A stretch of DNA of 64,000 nt from LMUY01 sp964247705. GTDB lineage: Bacteria > Pseudomonadota > Alphaproteobacteria > Acetobacterales > Acetobacteraceae. Position 1 is the first letter of the stretch. The number at the start of each line of letters is the position of its first letter. Below the pieces are notes generated by a model, which had not been told where the DNA came from, ran no database searches, and saw only the letters and a list, made by a program, of their open reading frames with translations. Where the stretch lies: assembly GCA_964247705.1 (NCBI GenBank), contig CAXTVQ010000002.1, forward strand, positions 68,433-132,432. The letters are read 5' to 3'. Made by a program: the position numbers and the translations under genes. Below are positions 42,365 through 51,214 of the stretch, in pieces.

Positions 42365-42381
42365 TAGCAACCGACGAGTGG

Positions 42382-42411
42382 GTTCAGCGTGTTACACTTC
42401 GTTTGCTGAAC
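42382..42411 (+). promoter_or_regulatory. GTTCAGC/GCTGAAC inverted repeat upstream of secreted protein gene
   Basis: Perfect 7-bp arms, GTTCAGC (42382-42388) and GCTGAAC (42405-42411), are separated by 16 bp. A third GCTGAAC occurs at 42449-42455. The arrangement could be an operator or RNA stem in the leader of the gene at 42499. No matching regulator is known. Confidence 0.4.
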
Positions 42412-42498
42412 TTACAGAAGCTTCACAGCACGACCCAACGCGCTGTAAGCTGAACACCCTCACCATCCCTATCGTCGGCAATGAAAGGAGATGCCCGA

Positions 42499-43065
42499 AT
42501 GAAATCGTTGACCATCGCCGCCCTGTGCGCCGGGCTCGCTGCCATCCCCCTGGCAGCCAAGGCAGCCGAACTGGTGCTGATCGACGCAACAGGCCGCCCG
42601 GTCGCGGTGCTCGTCCCAGCCACCGCGCCGCTCGACATGCCCGGCTTCCCGTCCGGCCTGTTCGCCCAGCAGGAAGCTTTGATGAACCGCATGATGCAGA
42701 CGATGGAGGCCGGGTTCGACGGCGCACCCATCGGCCTCTCCCCGGCTGAGTTCGCGTCGGTGCAGCCCGGTTCGACCATCGTCGCGACCAGCTTCAGTGA
42801 CGGCCATGACTCCTGCAGCCGCATGATCACCTACGAGCAGCATGGCAACGCGGCGCCAGTGATGAAGGTCAGCCAAACGGGTGATGGCTGCGACGCCCTG
42901 CCCGCTCCAGGCCGGACGGTTCCTGTTCCTGCCGCCGCCCCCGAGCGAGCTCCCGCCCCCGCTCCAGACAGGGTGGCGCCGGAGCAGTTTGGACCAACTG
43001 GCCCGAACCTGATCCGCGTGTCCTACCGCCGCCCCACGCCGAAGCCCGCTCTGCACCACGGCTAA
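42499..43065 (+). CDS. Exported hypothetical protein
   Basis: A 188-residue protein with a signal peptide (MKSLTIAALCAGLAAIPLAAKA). The mature part has a small globular region (LVLIDATGRPVAVLVPAT...FPSGLFAQQEALMNRMMQTMEAGFDG), two Cys (about residues 100 and 134) and a Pro/Ala-rich tail. AAAGGAG lies 8 nt before ATG 42499. No family was recognised. Confidence 0.72.
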   Translation: MKSLTIAALCAGLAAIPLAAKAAELVLIDATGRPVAVLVPATAPLDMPGFPSGLFAQQEALMNRMMQTMEAGFDGAPIGLSPAEFASVQPGSTIVATSFSDGHDSCSRMITYEQHGNAAPVMKVSQTGDGCDALPAPGRTVPVPAAAPERAPAPAPDRVAPEQFGPTGPNLIRVSYRRPTPKPALHHG

Positions 43066-43075
43066 GCTTTTTGGC

Positions 43076-43110
43076 TCCTCCCGCTCCCGTTCTCGACGGG
43101 AGTGGGAGGA
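43076..43110. terminator. Hairpin between secreted protein gene and acyP
   Basis: Fourteen-bp arms with one mismatch (TCCTCCCGCTCCCG / CGGGAGTGGGAGGA) and a 7-nt loop lie between convergent genes. There is no downstream T-run, but the position suggests a shared terminator. Confidence 0.6.
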
Positions 43111-43134
43111 ACCAGCGTTTCACCGTCGATATCC

Positions 43135-43404
43135 TCAAAGCCGCCGCACGAATCCCGGCTCCTCAGGCGGATCCGCCCATTCCTCCTCGATCCGGCTCAC
43201 CGCCGCCATTCGCGGCCCCCGCCGGCACGCCCGAAGCAACTCCTCCACAGCGTCCACCTCGCCGTAGACCAGTGCCTCCACCACACCATCCGCCCGGTTG
43301 CGCACCCATCCGGCAACCCCGAGCGCCCGCGCCTGGGCCACCATCCAGTCGCGATAGCCGACGCCGTGCACCCGGCCCTGGATCACTACCCGCTTCGCTC
43401 TCAT
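43135..43404 (-). CDS. acyP: Acylphosphatase
   Basis: An 89-residue cytosolic enzyme hydrolysing acyl phosphates. The signature VIQGRVHGVGYRDWMVAQARALGVAGWVRN contains the catalytic Arg (GYR) and Asn (WVRN). It ends three genes after the AsmA-like gene, 7 bp below the ATP12-like gene, and probably shares their transcript. Confidence 0.94.
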   Translation of the reverse strand: MRAKRVVIQGRVHGVGYRDWMVAQARALGVAGWVRNRADGVVEALVYGEVDAVEELLRACRRGPRMAAVSRIEEEWADPPEEPGFVRRL

Positions 43405-43411
43405 CGCATCC

Positions 43412-44113
43412 TCACCGAACTAGGGCCATGAACCGAGCACTCTCCTCCAGTTCGGTTCGGATCCGAACCCGGCGCGCCGCCGCCTCCGAGTCCACTCCCC
43501 ACAGCTCTGCCTGGTAATCCTCGTCCACGCACGATACATCGTGCGCTTCCGCCACGCCCAGCGCACCCCGCGCCACGGCCAAGCCAAGCACCAGGCTGCC
43601 GAGCGCGGGCACGATGATGCCCAGCCCGGCCAGGGACCAGCCATTCTCTGCCGTAACGGCCCGGTGCAACGCCGCCAAGGCCGCCGGGTGCTGCTTCACG
43701 TGTATGATCCCGGAGGTCACCGTCAGCGCTGCCCCCAACTCCTGGCGCGCCCAGTCGAGCCACGGGCGCCACGCCTCGTCCTGCCGCCGCAACAGCTCCG
43801 GGGGGGTGTCGGCGCGGTAGCACAACAGGTCGGTCTCGCCATAAGCCGCGATCGCTTGGGCGATGGGCGCCGGGTCCGGCACGATGCGGATTTGCGCCGT
43901 GCCCGCCAGCCGGGTCAGCGGAACGTCCGTGTAATCCATCTCTCCGGTCGCCGCTCCGGCAATCTGCCACTCCGCCGCGATCGCCTCCGCCAGCCCACGC
44001 TGCGGCACCAGCAGTGCCGGGCCGGACGGGATGTGCAGCGGCTTTCCGTCCAGCGCGACACCCCAGCCATTGCCGTCCGGCCTGGTGCCTGCCGTGGTCC
44101 ACACCCGCTTCAC
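43412..44113 (-). CDS. ATP12-family F1-ATPase assembly chaperone
   Basis: A 233-residue protein of the ATP12 family, which in mitochondria binds the F1 alpha subunit before assembly and occurs in alphaproteobacteria. Conserved parts are WGVALDGKPLHIPSGPALLVP, the EWQIAGAATGEMDYTDVPLTRLAGTA helix region, ETDLLCYRAD and ALGSLVLGLAVARG. The start ATG overlaps the AsmA-like stop (ATGA), so synthesis is probably coupled. Confidence 0.92.
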   Translation of the reverse strand: MKRVWTTAGTRPDGNGWGVALDGKPLHIPSGPALLVPQRGLAEAIAAEWQIAGAATGEMDYTDVPLTRLAGTAQIRIVPDPAPIAQAIAAYGETDLLCYRADTPPELLRRQDEAWRPWLDWARQELGAALTVTSGIIHVKQHPAALAALHRAVTAENGWSLAGLGIIVPALGSLVLGLAVARGALGVAEAHDVSCVDEDYQAELWGVDSEAAARRVRIRTELEESARFMALVR

Positions 44114-46299
44114 CGGATGAAGCTCCGCAGGATGTCCGACGGCTTCGGCAGCTTGTTGCTGGCGGCAACCTCCGCCGGCAACGGCCCGGGCCGCCCATCC
44201 CGCGCCGCCGTCAACTCCGGCGCGCAGCTATCGGCTGGGCCCGCCAGCCCGCCGATCACCACGCTCGTCCGCCCAGACCCGGCTGCCGGATCCAGCGCGA
44301 CCAACGGATGCCGCAAAGTCCCGTCCACCAGCAGCGGCGCCGACACCCCGGCAGCGCCCAGCCGCAAGAGCGGATGAAGATGCAGCGCCAAGGTCTCGTC
44401 AGCCAAGTTCACCGTTCCACCGCCCGTCAGCTCCAGCCGCGACGTGTCCAGCTTCAGCGCCGACACATTGACCACCCCGCCGGTGGCGTCCGCCCGCACT
44501 GCCAGGCAGCGGATATGGCTGCGGCCCGCCGGATCCAACCCGGCCGAAGCCTGCTTCACCACGCTCCCGACCGACGCCGCCAAAGCCGCGTTCGCGATCT
44601 CGCCGTCCACCAGCGCCACTCCGGCATGCCCGGTCAGCGACGCAGCCAGCGCGTGCGGCGACACGCCGGTTGCCTGCAACATCACATCCAGCTCCGCCGT
44701 GCCATCCGATCCGCCGGGCAACCCGGCCGCCTGCAGCAACGCGTCGAGCGAGATCCCGCCCGCCTGCAAGTTCAGGTTCACCGGCGGCGCCGGCGCACGC
44801 GCGTCGAAGCTCGCGGAGAAGCTGACCCGGCCCGCCGGCGTCGTCACCACGATGTTGTCGAGCTGTCCCACGCCATCCTGCAGCGACACGCGCCCGCTGG
44901 CGTTGCGGTAATCCACGCCGCCCCAACGGATGACGTTGGCGCGCAGATCCAGCGCCGCATCGGCCAGCCGCAGCACCCCCCAAGGCAGGGGCGTATCCGG
45001 TATCACCATCTCCGATGCAGCAGTCGCCGGCGGCCCACTGACAGCGCCTTGAGCCGGCGCCGCCTGGGCCGGCGCGACCGGAACCGGCGTCGGCTGGGCT
45101 GCCCGCGCCGAACGCAGCGCACCCCGGATGGCATCCGCATCCACCCGGCTCAGCACCAGCGTCCCGACCAGGGACGGCCGCGGCGCAATCCGGATCGCGA
45201 GGTCCCCCATCGCATCCAGCAGCGGCGACGATACGGTCAGCGCCCGCAACGCGACACCTTGCCCAGCCGGCACGCCGCCCGCGGCCAAGTGCCACGGACC
45301 GCCATACACCGCACCCTCCGCCTCCACCCGCGCCGGCTGACCGGCCGGCCAGGTGAGCGAAAGGCGCCCGAGCGTGGTCCCCGCCAGCACGGAGCCGAGG
45401 TCGGACGCCCCTACCTGCAGCGAGATGTCCTGCGGCAGGCCACCCGTGGGCGGCAACGTCGCCGCCACATGCACATCCTTCAGCGGCGGCAACCCGGGCC
45501 GCCCGACGAGCGCGCCGAATTGCGCCAGGTCGGGCACGCTTGCCTCCACCCGGCCCGTCACGCGGTGCGCCGCCGGGTCCGCCTCGCCGTTTACCGCGAC
45601 CGTCGCGTCGCCCGCCGCTGCATGCAGCTTCAAGGGCCAGGGTCCCGGCACGGCCCCCGTGAGCTGCGCCCAAGTACCCCCGGTGGCGTCCAGCCGCACA
45701 TCGGTTCCCAGCACCTCCGCCTGCGCAAGAAGGTGCGCCGGCCCGCCGCCGAGGTCGAAACTGGCGCTGGGCAACTCCACGACATGGACCTGCCCGGTCA
45801 CCCCGTCATGCCAGGTGACCCGGCCCGACTCGACCCGCAAACTGTCCAGTTGCGTCGCCAGCCGCGGCCCCGGGCTGGACGTGCTGACCGGGCCCTGCAC
45901 CGCCGCCGGGCGGTCGAACACCCAATTGCCGCGCCCGTTCGCATCCGTCTCCAACAGGATATCCGGCCGCACCAGCGTGACGCTGGCGAGTTCCATCCGG
46001 CGCGACAGCAAAGGCAGCAGGTCCACCCGCGCCTCCACCCGCGCCACCGCCACCATCTGCGGCCGCGACCCCCCCGGCATGTTGGCGAACGAGACGTCCT
46101 CCGCCTCCAGCACCGGTGTCAGGCCCCAATGCACCCGGATCGGCCCAGCCAAGGTCAGCTCCCGCCCGGTGGCCCGGCGGACAGCCTGGACGATGCGGTC
46201 CCGCTGGCTCGCCGGGTCGAAGGAGAGTGCGGCCACGGCGCCCGCCCCCACCACCGCGATCACCACCGCCGCAACGGCAACCGGCCAGCGTCTTGCCAT
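44110..46299 (-). CDS. AsmA-family envelope protein
   Basis: A 729-residue protein with one N-terminal membrane segment (WPVAVAAVVIAVVGAGAVAAL) followed by a large extracytoplasmic region. The beginning FDPASQRDRIVQAVRRATGRELTLAGPIRV and the late GEIANAALAASVGSVVKQAS...VVNVSALKLDTSRLELTGGGTVNLADETLALHLHP are typical of AsmA proteins, now thought to help lipid transport to the outer membrane. AAGAGG precedes ATG 46299. It begins an operon with the ATP12-like and acylphosphatase genes. Confidence 0.87.
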   Translation of the reverse strand: MARRWPVAVAAVVIAVVGAGAVAALSFDPASQRDRIVQAVRRATGRELTLAGPIRVHWGLTPVLEAEDVSFANMPGGSRPQMVAVARVEARVDLLPLLSRRMELASVTLVRPDILLETDANGRGNWVFDRPAAVQGPVSTSSPGPRLATQLDSLRVESGRVTWHDGVTGQVHVVELPSASFDLGGGPAHLLAQAEVLGTDVRLDATGGTWAQLTGAVPGPWPLKLHAAAGDATVAVNGEADPAAHRVTGRVEASVPDLAQFGALVGRPGLPPLKDVHVAATLPPTGGLPQDISLQVGASDLGSVLAGTTLGRLSLTWPAGQPARVEAEGAVYGGPWHLAAGGVPAGQGVALRALTVSSPLLDAMGDLAIRIAPRPSLVGTLVLSRVDADAIRGALRSARAAQPTPVPVAPAQAAPAQGAVSGPPATAASEMVIPDTPLPWGVLRLADAALDLRANVIRWGGVDYRNASGRVSLQDGVGQLDNIVVTTPAGRVSFSASFDARAPAPPVNLNLQAGGISLDALLQAAGLPGGSDGTAELDVMLQATGVSPHALAASLTGHAGVALVDGEIANAALAASVGSVVKQASAGLDPAGRSHIRCLAVRADATGGVVNVSALKLDTSRLELTGGGTVNLADETLALHLHPLLRLGAAGVSAPLLVDGTLRHPLVALDPAAGSGRTSVVIGGLAGPADSCAPELTAARDGRPGPLPAEVAASNKLPKPSDILRSFIR

Positions 46300-46314
46300 A
46301 CGAACCTCTTGCTA

Positions 46315-46359
46315 GAGCATCATCCGATCGGTTTCCTCTTTGACCGGACAAAGATGCTC
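46315..46359. repeat. Degenerate extragenic palindrome upstream of the AsmA-like gene
   Basis: GAGCATC (46315-46321) pairs with GATGCTC (46353-46359), with inner CGGT/ACCG pairing. The sequence resembles the AGAGCATGATCCGAT palindromes common between genes in alphaproteobacteria. It lies in the 121-bp gap upstream of the AsmA-like gene and downstream of rluC. Confidence 0.5.
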
Positions 46360-46420
46360 GCCAAGCCAACAAGCGAGAGCTGCACTCCGATCCGCTACGA
46401 TCGGCGAAGCTCGACCCGGC

Positions 46421-47422
46421 CTATCTAGGGAAGCGGTCCGTCCATTCCACCGCTGGGGCTGGCGGGGAATGGAAACCAAGTGTCGCGAAGGTATCGCGCA
46501 TGTGCGGTGGCAGGTCCGCCGTCACCGTCAGCAGACCACCTGCCGGGTGCGGCAGCACCAGCGAACGCGCATGCAGGTGCAGCCGGTCCGCCAACCCCTC
46601 CACGAAGCTGCCGCCCGAGCCGTTGTCCCGCGGCTCGGCGTATTTCTCGTCGCCCACGATCGGCGTGCCCAGGCTCACGCAATGCACCCGCAACTGGTGG
46701 GTCCGCCCGGTCAACGGCTGCAGCTCCAGCCAGGCCAGCTTCTTGCTCGCGGCATCCAGCAGACGGTAATTGGTATACGCCCGCTGCCCTTCCTTGTCCT
46801 TGCGGTCGGTCACCACCGTCCGGTCGCCGAACGCGCCGGACACGCGCTTCAGCGGCTGGTCGATCTGCCCTTCCTCCGGGTTCGGATGGCCCACGACCAC
46901 CGCCCAATATGTCTTGCTTACGTCCCGCGTCCGGAACGCCGCTGCCAGCTTCGCCGCCACGCCGGGGGAGCGCGCGAGCACGATCACGCCCGACGTATCC
47001 CGGTCCAGCCGGTGCACCAGCCGCGGCCGGTGCCCGCCCTCCTCGCCGCGGAGCGCATCGAGCATGCCGTCGAGATGGCGGGTGATGCCGGGCCCACCTT
47101 GAGTCGCGAGACCGGAGGGCTTGTTCAGCACGATCAACTGGTCGTCGCGATGGAGCACCATGCGCTCCATCTCCTTCACATCGGCCGGCGACGTCACGGG
47201 CGCGCGCTTCTCCGGTCCGGCCGGCATTGGCGGCACCCGCACCGCCTGCCCCACCACCAGCCGCGCGGACGCCTCCACCCGGTGCCCGTCCACCCGGATC
47301 TGCCCGGTGCGGCACAGCTTCTGCAGTGCGCCTTGCGTCAAGGTGGGGAACCGCCGCCGCAGGAACCGGTCCAGCCGCGAGTCCGCCTCGTCCTCGGTCA
47401 CAGTCTGAACAGAGACGCTCAT
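46421..47422 (-). CDS. rluC: RluA/RluC-type 23S rRNA pseudouridine synthase
   Basis: A 333-residue enzyme. An N-terminal S4 domain (SRLDRFLRRRFPTLTQGALQKLCRTGQIRVDG) precedes the catalytic domain: LNKPSGLATQGG, HRLDRDTSGVIVLARSP with the catalytic Asp, and PLTGRTHQLRVHCVSLG. S4 plus this length favours RluC, which modifies 23S rRNA. The start ATG 47422 overlaps the rarA stop (ATGA). Confidence 0.9.
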   Translation of the reverse strand: MSVSVQTVTEDEADSRLDRFLRRRFPTLTQGALQKLCRTGQIRVDGHRVEASARLVVGQAVRVPPMPAGPEKRAPVTSPADVKEMERMVLHRDDQLIVLNKPSGLATQGGPGITRHLDGMLDALRGEEGGHRPRLVHRLDRDTSGVIVLARSPGVAAKLAAAFRTRDVSKTYWAVVVGHPNPEEGQIDQPLKRVSGAFGDRTVVTDRKDKEGQRAYTNYRLLDAASKKLAWLELQPLTGRTHQLRVHCVSLGTPIVGDEKYAEPRDNGSGGSFVEGLADRLHLHARSLVLPHPAGGLLTVTADLPPHMRDTFATLGFHSPPAPAVEWTDRFPR

Positions 47423-48741
47423 GCTTGCCGTGTGCTCCGCAACTCGGCCCAATGCGCCATCCGCCGTGCGACCTCGCGCTCGAACCCCCGGTCCACCGGC
47501 TGATACAGCGCCAAGCGGTCCATCCCGTCCGGGAAGTAGTCCTGCCCCGAAAACGCCTCCTCCGCATCGTGGTCGTACGCATAACCCGCGCCGTAGCCCA
47601 GATCCTTCATCAGCCGCGTCGGCGCGTTCAGGATGTGGGCGGGCGGCGCCAGGCTGCCCGTCTCCTTCGCGGCGCGCATCGCCGCCTTGAACCCGGCATA
47701 GACCGCGTTCGATTTCGGCGCCGTCGCCAGGTACACCACGACCTGCGCGATCGCGAGTTCCCCCTCCGGGCTGCCCAGCCGCTCGTACGTCTCCCAGCCC
47801 AGCGTTGCCTGCACCAGTGCCTGCGGGTCCGCCATCCCCACATCCTCGGACGCGAACCGCACTAGCCGGCGCGCGATATACCGCGGGTCCTCGCCCCCGG
47901 TCAGCATGCGCGCGAACCAATACAGCGCCGCATCCGGGTCCGATCCGCGCAGAGACTTATGCAGAGCCGAGATGAGGTTGTAATGCTCCTCCCGGTCCTT
48001 GTCGTACAGCGCCGCCCGCTTGGCCAGCAGCTCGGACAACGCCGCCGGGTCGAGCGCCGCCGTGCCGGGAGGCAGCGCCTGCAACTGCTCGGCCATGTTC
48101 AGCAAGTAGCGGCCATCTCCATCCGCCATCGCGCGCAGCACCGCCCGTGACCCCTCCGCCAGCGGCAACGCACGATCCGCCTCCGCCCGGCCGAGCAGCA
48201 AGTCGAGCGCCGTATCGTCCAGCCGGCGCAGCACCAAAACCTGACAGCGGGACAACAACGCGCCGTTCAACGCGAAAGACGGGTTCTCCGTCGTCGCCCC
48301 GACCAGGACCACGGTTCCATCCTCGACCACCGGCAAGAACCCGTCCTGCTGCGCCCGGTTGAAGCGATGGATCTCATCCACGAACAGCAGGGTCGCCTGC
48401 CCCGTTGCCCGGCGCCGCTTGGCGTCCTCGAACACCCGCTTGAGGTCCGCGACACCGGAAAACACCGCCGAGAGTTGGGTGAAGTGCAGATGCGCGGCCG
48501 CCGCCAGCAAGCGTGCGATCGTCGTCTTGCCGACGCCCGGCGGCCCCCAGAAGATCAACGATGCGAGCGAGCCCCGCTCCAGCATCCGGGTGATGGTGCC
48601 CTCTGGCCCGAGCAGGTTATCCTGTCCCACGACCTCGCCCAGCGTACCCGGCCGCAGCCGGTCCGCCAGCGGGCCCTTCCCCGGAGCCGCTGCCGCCGGT
48701 CCAATCTCCAACTCCGTCGCGAAAAGATCTCCCGCGGTCAC
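47419..48741 (-). CDS. rarA: Replication-associated recombination protein RarA (MgsA)
   Basis: A 440-residue AAA+ ATPase acting at blocked replication forks. PLADRLRPGTLGEVVGQDNLLG begins the domain; Walker A is FWGPPGVGKTTIA, Walker B is LLFVDEIHRFNRAQQDGFLP and sensor 1 is LVGATTENPSFALN. The C-terminal half (KSLRGSDPDAALYWFARML, RRLVRFASEDVG) is the tetramerisation region. GTG 48741 overlaps the upstream stop (GTGA); an in-frame TTG 11 codons later is an alternative. Confidence 0.92.
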   Translation of the reverse strand: MTAGDLFATELEIGPAAAAPGKGPLADRLRPGTLGEVVGQDNLLGPEGTITRMLERGSLASLIFWGPPGVGKTTIARLLAAAAHLHFTQLSAVFSGVADLKRVFEDAKRRRATGQATLLFVDEIHRFNRAQQDGFLPVVEDGTVVLVGATTENPSFALNGALLSRCQVLVLRRLDDTALDLLLGRAEADRALPLAEGSRAVLRAMADGDGRYLLNMAEQLQALPPGTAALDPAALSELLAKRAALYDKDREEHYNLISALHKSLRGSDPDAALYWFARMLTGGEDPRYIARRLVRFASEDVGMADPQALVQATLGWETYERLGSPEGELAIAQVVVYLATAPKSNAVYAGFKAAMRAAKETGSLAPPAHILNAPTRLMKDLGYGAGYAYDHDAEEAFSGQDYFPDGMDRLALYQPVDRGFEREVARRMAHWAELRSTRQA

Positions 48742-49187
48742 GACACCGCAGCACTGCAAGCAGGGGCAGCCGTATAGGTGCTGTCCCCGTGCCCGCTGTC
48801 GTCCGTCAGCGTGAACGCCACATCGCCGAGCGTCACGGCGGCCCAGGTTCCATCCGCATAACCCGTGAGCGTCCCGCCATTGTCGATCGGGTGGGTGGAA
48901 ACGCTCCCATCCGACTCCCGGCGCAGCAGCTTGCCGCACAGCGTGAATGGCAGCTTCTCCATTGCTGGAACGGTGGTGGAGAAGCTGTCATCAAGATGCG
49001 TGCTGTCGACGTGCAGCGTGCCCGCCAGGACACCGGCGAGATACACTGCGATCGTCTCTTCCTGTTGGCCGGTGCTCAGGTGGTCCACCACCGTGATCGT
49101 CGCCCGCGGCACAGGCTGCGCACTAAGTGGTCCGGCCAGCAACAAACCGGCCGCCGCGACGAGCGCTGCGCGACCGGCCGCCCGCAT
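48738..49187 (-). CDS. Exported hypothetical protein directly after rplQ
   Basis: A 149-residue protein with a signal peptide (MRAAGRAALVAAAGLLLAGPLSAQ). The mature part is predicted beta-rich (TITVVDHLSTGQQEETIAVYLAGVLAGTLHVD; WAAVTLGDVAFTLTDD) with two Cys. It starts 4 bp after the rplQ stop and its own stop overlaps the rarA start, so it is probably cotranscribed with both. No family was recognised. Start ATG 49187 is chosen for the signal peptide. Confidence 0.7.
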   Translation of the reverse strand: MRAAGRAALVAAAGLLLAGPLSAQPVPRATITVVDHLSTGQQEETIAVYLAGVLAGTLHVDSTHLDDSFSTTVPAMEKLPFTLCGKLLRRESDGSVSTHPIDNGGTLTGYADGTWAAVTLGDVAFTLTDDSGHGDSTYTAAPACSAAVS

Positions 49188-49191
49188 CGCG

Positions 49192-49611
49192 CTAGGCCGC
49201 CTGCTCCACGGCGAGGTCCGGACGGGGGCCGCTATCCTGGCCTTTAGCCGCCGGGTCACGTTCAACCAACTCGATCACCGCCATGTCCGCGGCGTCGCCG
49301 TACCGCATGCCGGCCTTCAGCACCCGGGTATAGCCGCCCGAACGCGCCTTGTAGCGGGTCGCCAGCGTATCGAACAGCTTGGCCACGATCTTCTCGTCCT
49401 GCAACTGCGCGTAAGCCTGCCGCCGCGCGTGCAAACCGCCACGCTTGCCCAGCGTGATCAGCTTCTCCGCCACCGGCCGCAGCTCCTTGGCCTTGGGCAG
49501 GGTCGTGGTGATCTGCTCATGCTTCAGCAACGCGACCGCCATGTTGCGAAACATGGCGAACCGGTGGCTGGTGGTGACGCCGAGCTTTCGGCCGGCCACT
49601 CCGTGACGCAT
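49192..49611 (-). CDS. rplQ: 50S ribosomal protein L17
   Basis: L17 lines the polypeptide exit region of the large subunit. The 139-residue protein begins MRHGVAGRKLGVTTSHRFAMFRNMAVALL, the family signature, and contains the AGMRYGDAADMAVIELVER strand. A short disordered tail follows. It ends the ribosomal protein run, 58 bp after rpoA. Confidence 0.97.
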   Translation of the reverse strand: MRHGVAGRKLGVTTSHRFAMFRNMAVALLKHEQITTTLPKAKELRPVAEKLITLGKRGGLHARRQAYAQLQDEKIVAKLFDTLATRYKARSGGYTRVLKAGMRYGDAADMAVIELVERDPAAKGQDSGPRPDLAVEQAA

Positions 49612-49669
49612 TTGTCTAAGTTCCTAAAAAGGCCCGTCGCGCAAGGCACGGCCAACGTACAAAGTCGAG

Positions 49670-50704
49670 TTAGAACGGCTCATCCAGACGCTTGGCCAGG
49701 TCTTCGATATTCTCGGGCGGCCACCCTGCGACCGTCATCCCGAGCGTGAGGCCCATATTGGTCAGGACCTCCTTGATCTCGTTCAGCGACTTGCGGCCGA
49801 AGTTCGGCGTGCGCAGCATCTCCTGCTCGGACTTCTGCACCAGGTCGCCGATATAAACGATGTTGTCGTTCTTCAGGCAGTTCGCCGACCGCACCGACAA
49901 CTCGAGCTCGTCCACCTTGCGCAGCAGATTGCGGTTGAACGGCAGGTCGTCATGCTGCTCCTCGGAGCGAAGCTGCTGCGGCTCGTCGAAGTTGATGAAC
50001 AACTGCAGTTGGTCCTGCAGGATGCGCGCGGCCAACGCCACCGCGTCCTCCGGCGTCACCGCGCCATTGGTCTCCACGCTCAGCAGCAGCTTGTCGTAGT
50101 TGGTCAGATTGCCCACGCGCGTCGGTTCCACGCGGTAGGACACCCGGCGCACCGGCGAATAGATGCTGTCCACCGGGATCAGCCCGATCGGGGCATCCTC
50201 CGGCCGATTGCTGGCCGCCGGCTCGTAACCCTTGCCGAGGTTGACCGTGAACTCCATGCCGAGCTTCACACCCTCATCGAGCGTGCACAGCACCAGTTCC
50301 GGGTTCATGATGTCGATGTCGTGGCCAGCCTGGATCTGTCCCGCCTTGACCTCGCCCGGCCCCGTCGCCGTCAAGACCATGCGCTTCGGCCCCTCGCCGT
50401 GCATCCGCAACGCCAACTGCTTGACGTTCAGCACGATGTCCGTCACGTCTTCCCGCACGCCGGGGATGCTGCTGAATTCATGCAGCACGCCGTCGATCTG
50501 CACGGCGGTCACAGCCGCACCCTGCAACGAAGACAGCAGGATCCGGCGGATGGCGTTGCCGAGCGTCATGCCGAAGCCACGCTCCAGCGGCTCGGCGACC
50601 ACGAGCGCGGTGCGCGACGGGTCGGAACCAGGCTCGAACTCGAGCTTTTCCGGCTTGATCAGCGATTGCCAGTTACGCTGGATGACGGCGGTATCGTTTC
50701 TCAT
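49670..50704 (-). CDS. rpoA: RNA polymerase alpha subunit
   Basis: A 344-residue subunit that nucleates RNA polymerase assembly and contacts activators. The N-terminal domain has ERGFGMTLGNAIRRILLSSLQGAAVTAVQIDGV; the C-terminal domain (about 255-340) has LELSVRSANCLKNDNI and NFGRKSLNEIKEVLTNMGLTLGM. ATG 50704 gives MRNDTAVIQRNWQSLIKPEKL, the usual alphaproteobacterial start; the longer frame is rejected. Confidence 0.97.
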   Translation of the reverse strand: MRNDTAVIQRNWQSLIKPEKLEFEPGSDPSRTALVVAEPLERGFGMTLGNAIRRILLSSLQGAAVTAVQIDGVLHEFSSIPGVREDVTDIVLNVKQLALRMHGEGPKRMVLTATGPGEVKAGQIQAGHDIDIMNPELVLCTLDEGVKLGMEFTVNLGKGYEPAASNRPEDAPIGLIPVDSIYSPVRRVSYRVEPTRVGNLTNYDKLLLSVETNGAVTPEDAVALAARILQDQLQLFINFDEPQQLRSEEQHDDLPFNRNLLRKVDELELSVRSANCLKNDNIVYIGDLVQKSEQEMLRTPNFGRKSLNEIKEVLTNMGLTLGMTVAGWPPENIEDLAKRLDEPF

Positions 50705-50771
50705 TGCGATCCGGGCGCTGCACCCGAGCAGCACCCGCCTTTCCTATTCTAGTGCGAGCCTCGCAGACGGA

Positions 50772-51161
50772 TCAGACGCGGCGGCGCTTGCGCGGGCGGC
50801 ATCCGTTATGCGGGATCGGCGTCAGGTCACGAATCTGGGTGATCGAGAAGCCCACGGTCTGCAACGCCCGCAAAGCGCTCTCGCGGCCGGACCCCGGACC
50901 GTTCACCTCGATCTCGAGCGTCTCCATGCCATGCTCGCGCGCCTTCTTGCCCGCATCCTCGGCGGCGACCTGCGCGGCGTAGGGCGTGGACTTCCGGCTT
51001 CCCTTGAAGCCCTGCATTCCGGCCGACGACCAGGCAATCGTATTGCCTTGCGCGTCCGTAATCGTGACCATCGTGTTGTTGAACGTGGCGTTCACATGGG
51101 CCACGCCGGAGATGATGTTCTTGCGCTCCTTGCGACGGGGACGCGCGGGGGCTTTCGCCAT
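50772..51161 (-). CDS. rpsK: 30S ribosomal protein S11
   Basis: S11 forms part of the platform near the E site. The 129-residue protein contains VAHVNATFNNTMVTITDAQGNTI and the C-terminal DLTPIPHNGCRPRKRRRV, both diagnostic. It lies between rpsM and rpoA in standard alpha-operon order. Confidence 0.97.
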   Translation of the reverse strand: MAKAPARPRRKERKNIISGVAHVNATFNNTMVTITDAQGNTIAWSSAGMQGFKGSRKSTPYAAQVAAEDAGKKAREHGMETLEIEVNGPGSGRESALRALQTVGFSITQIRDLTPIPHNGCRPRKRRRV

Positions 51162-51214
51162 GAGGTGATCCTGTTCTGAGAACGAATGCGATGCGAACCG
51201 CAGTAATGACGAAC

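Noticed and set aside
46425..47582. 385-codon minus-strand frame overlapping rluC and rarA
   Set aside because: It is a shifted frame of rluC; only the rluC frame contains the pseudouridine synthase motifs.
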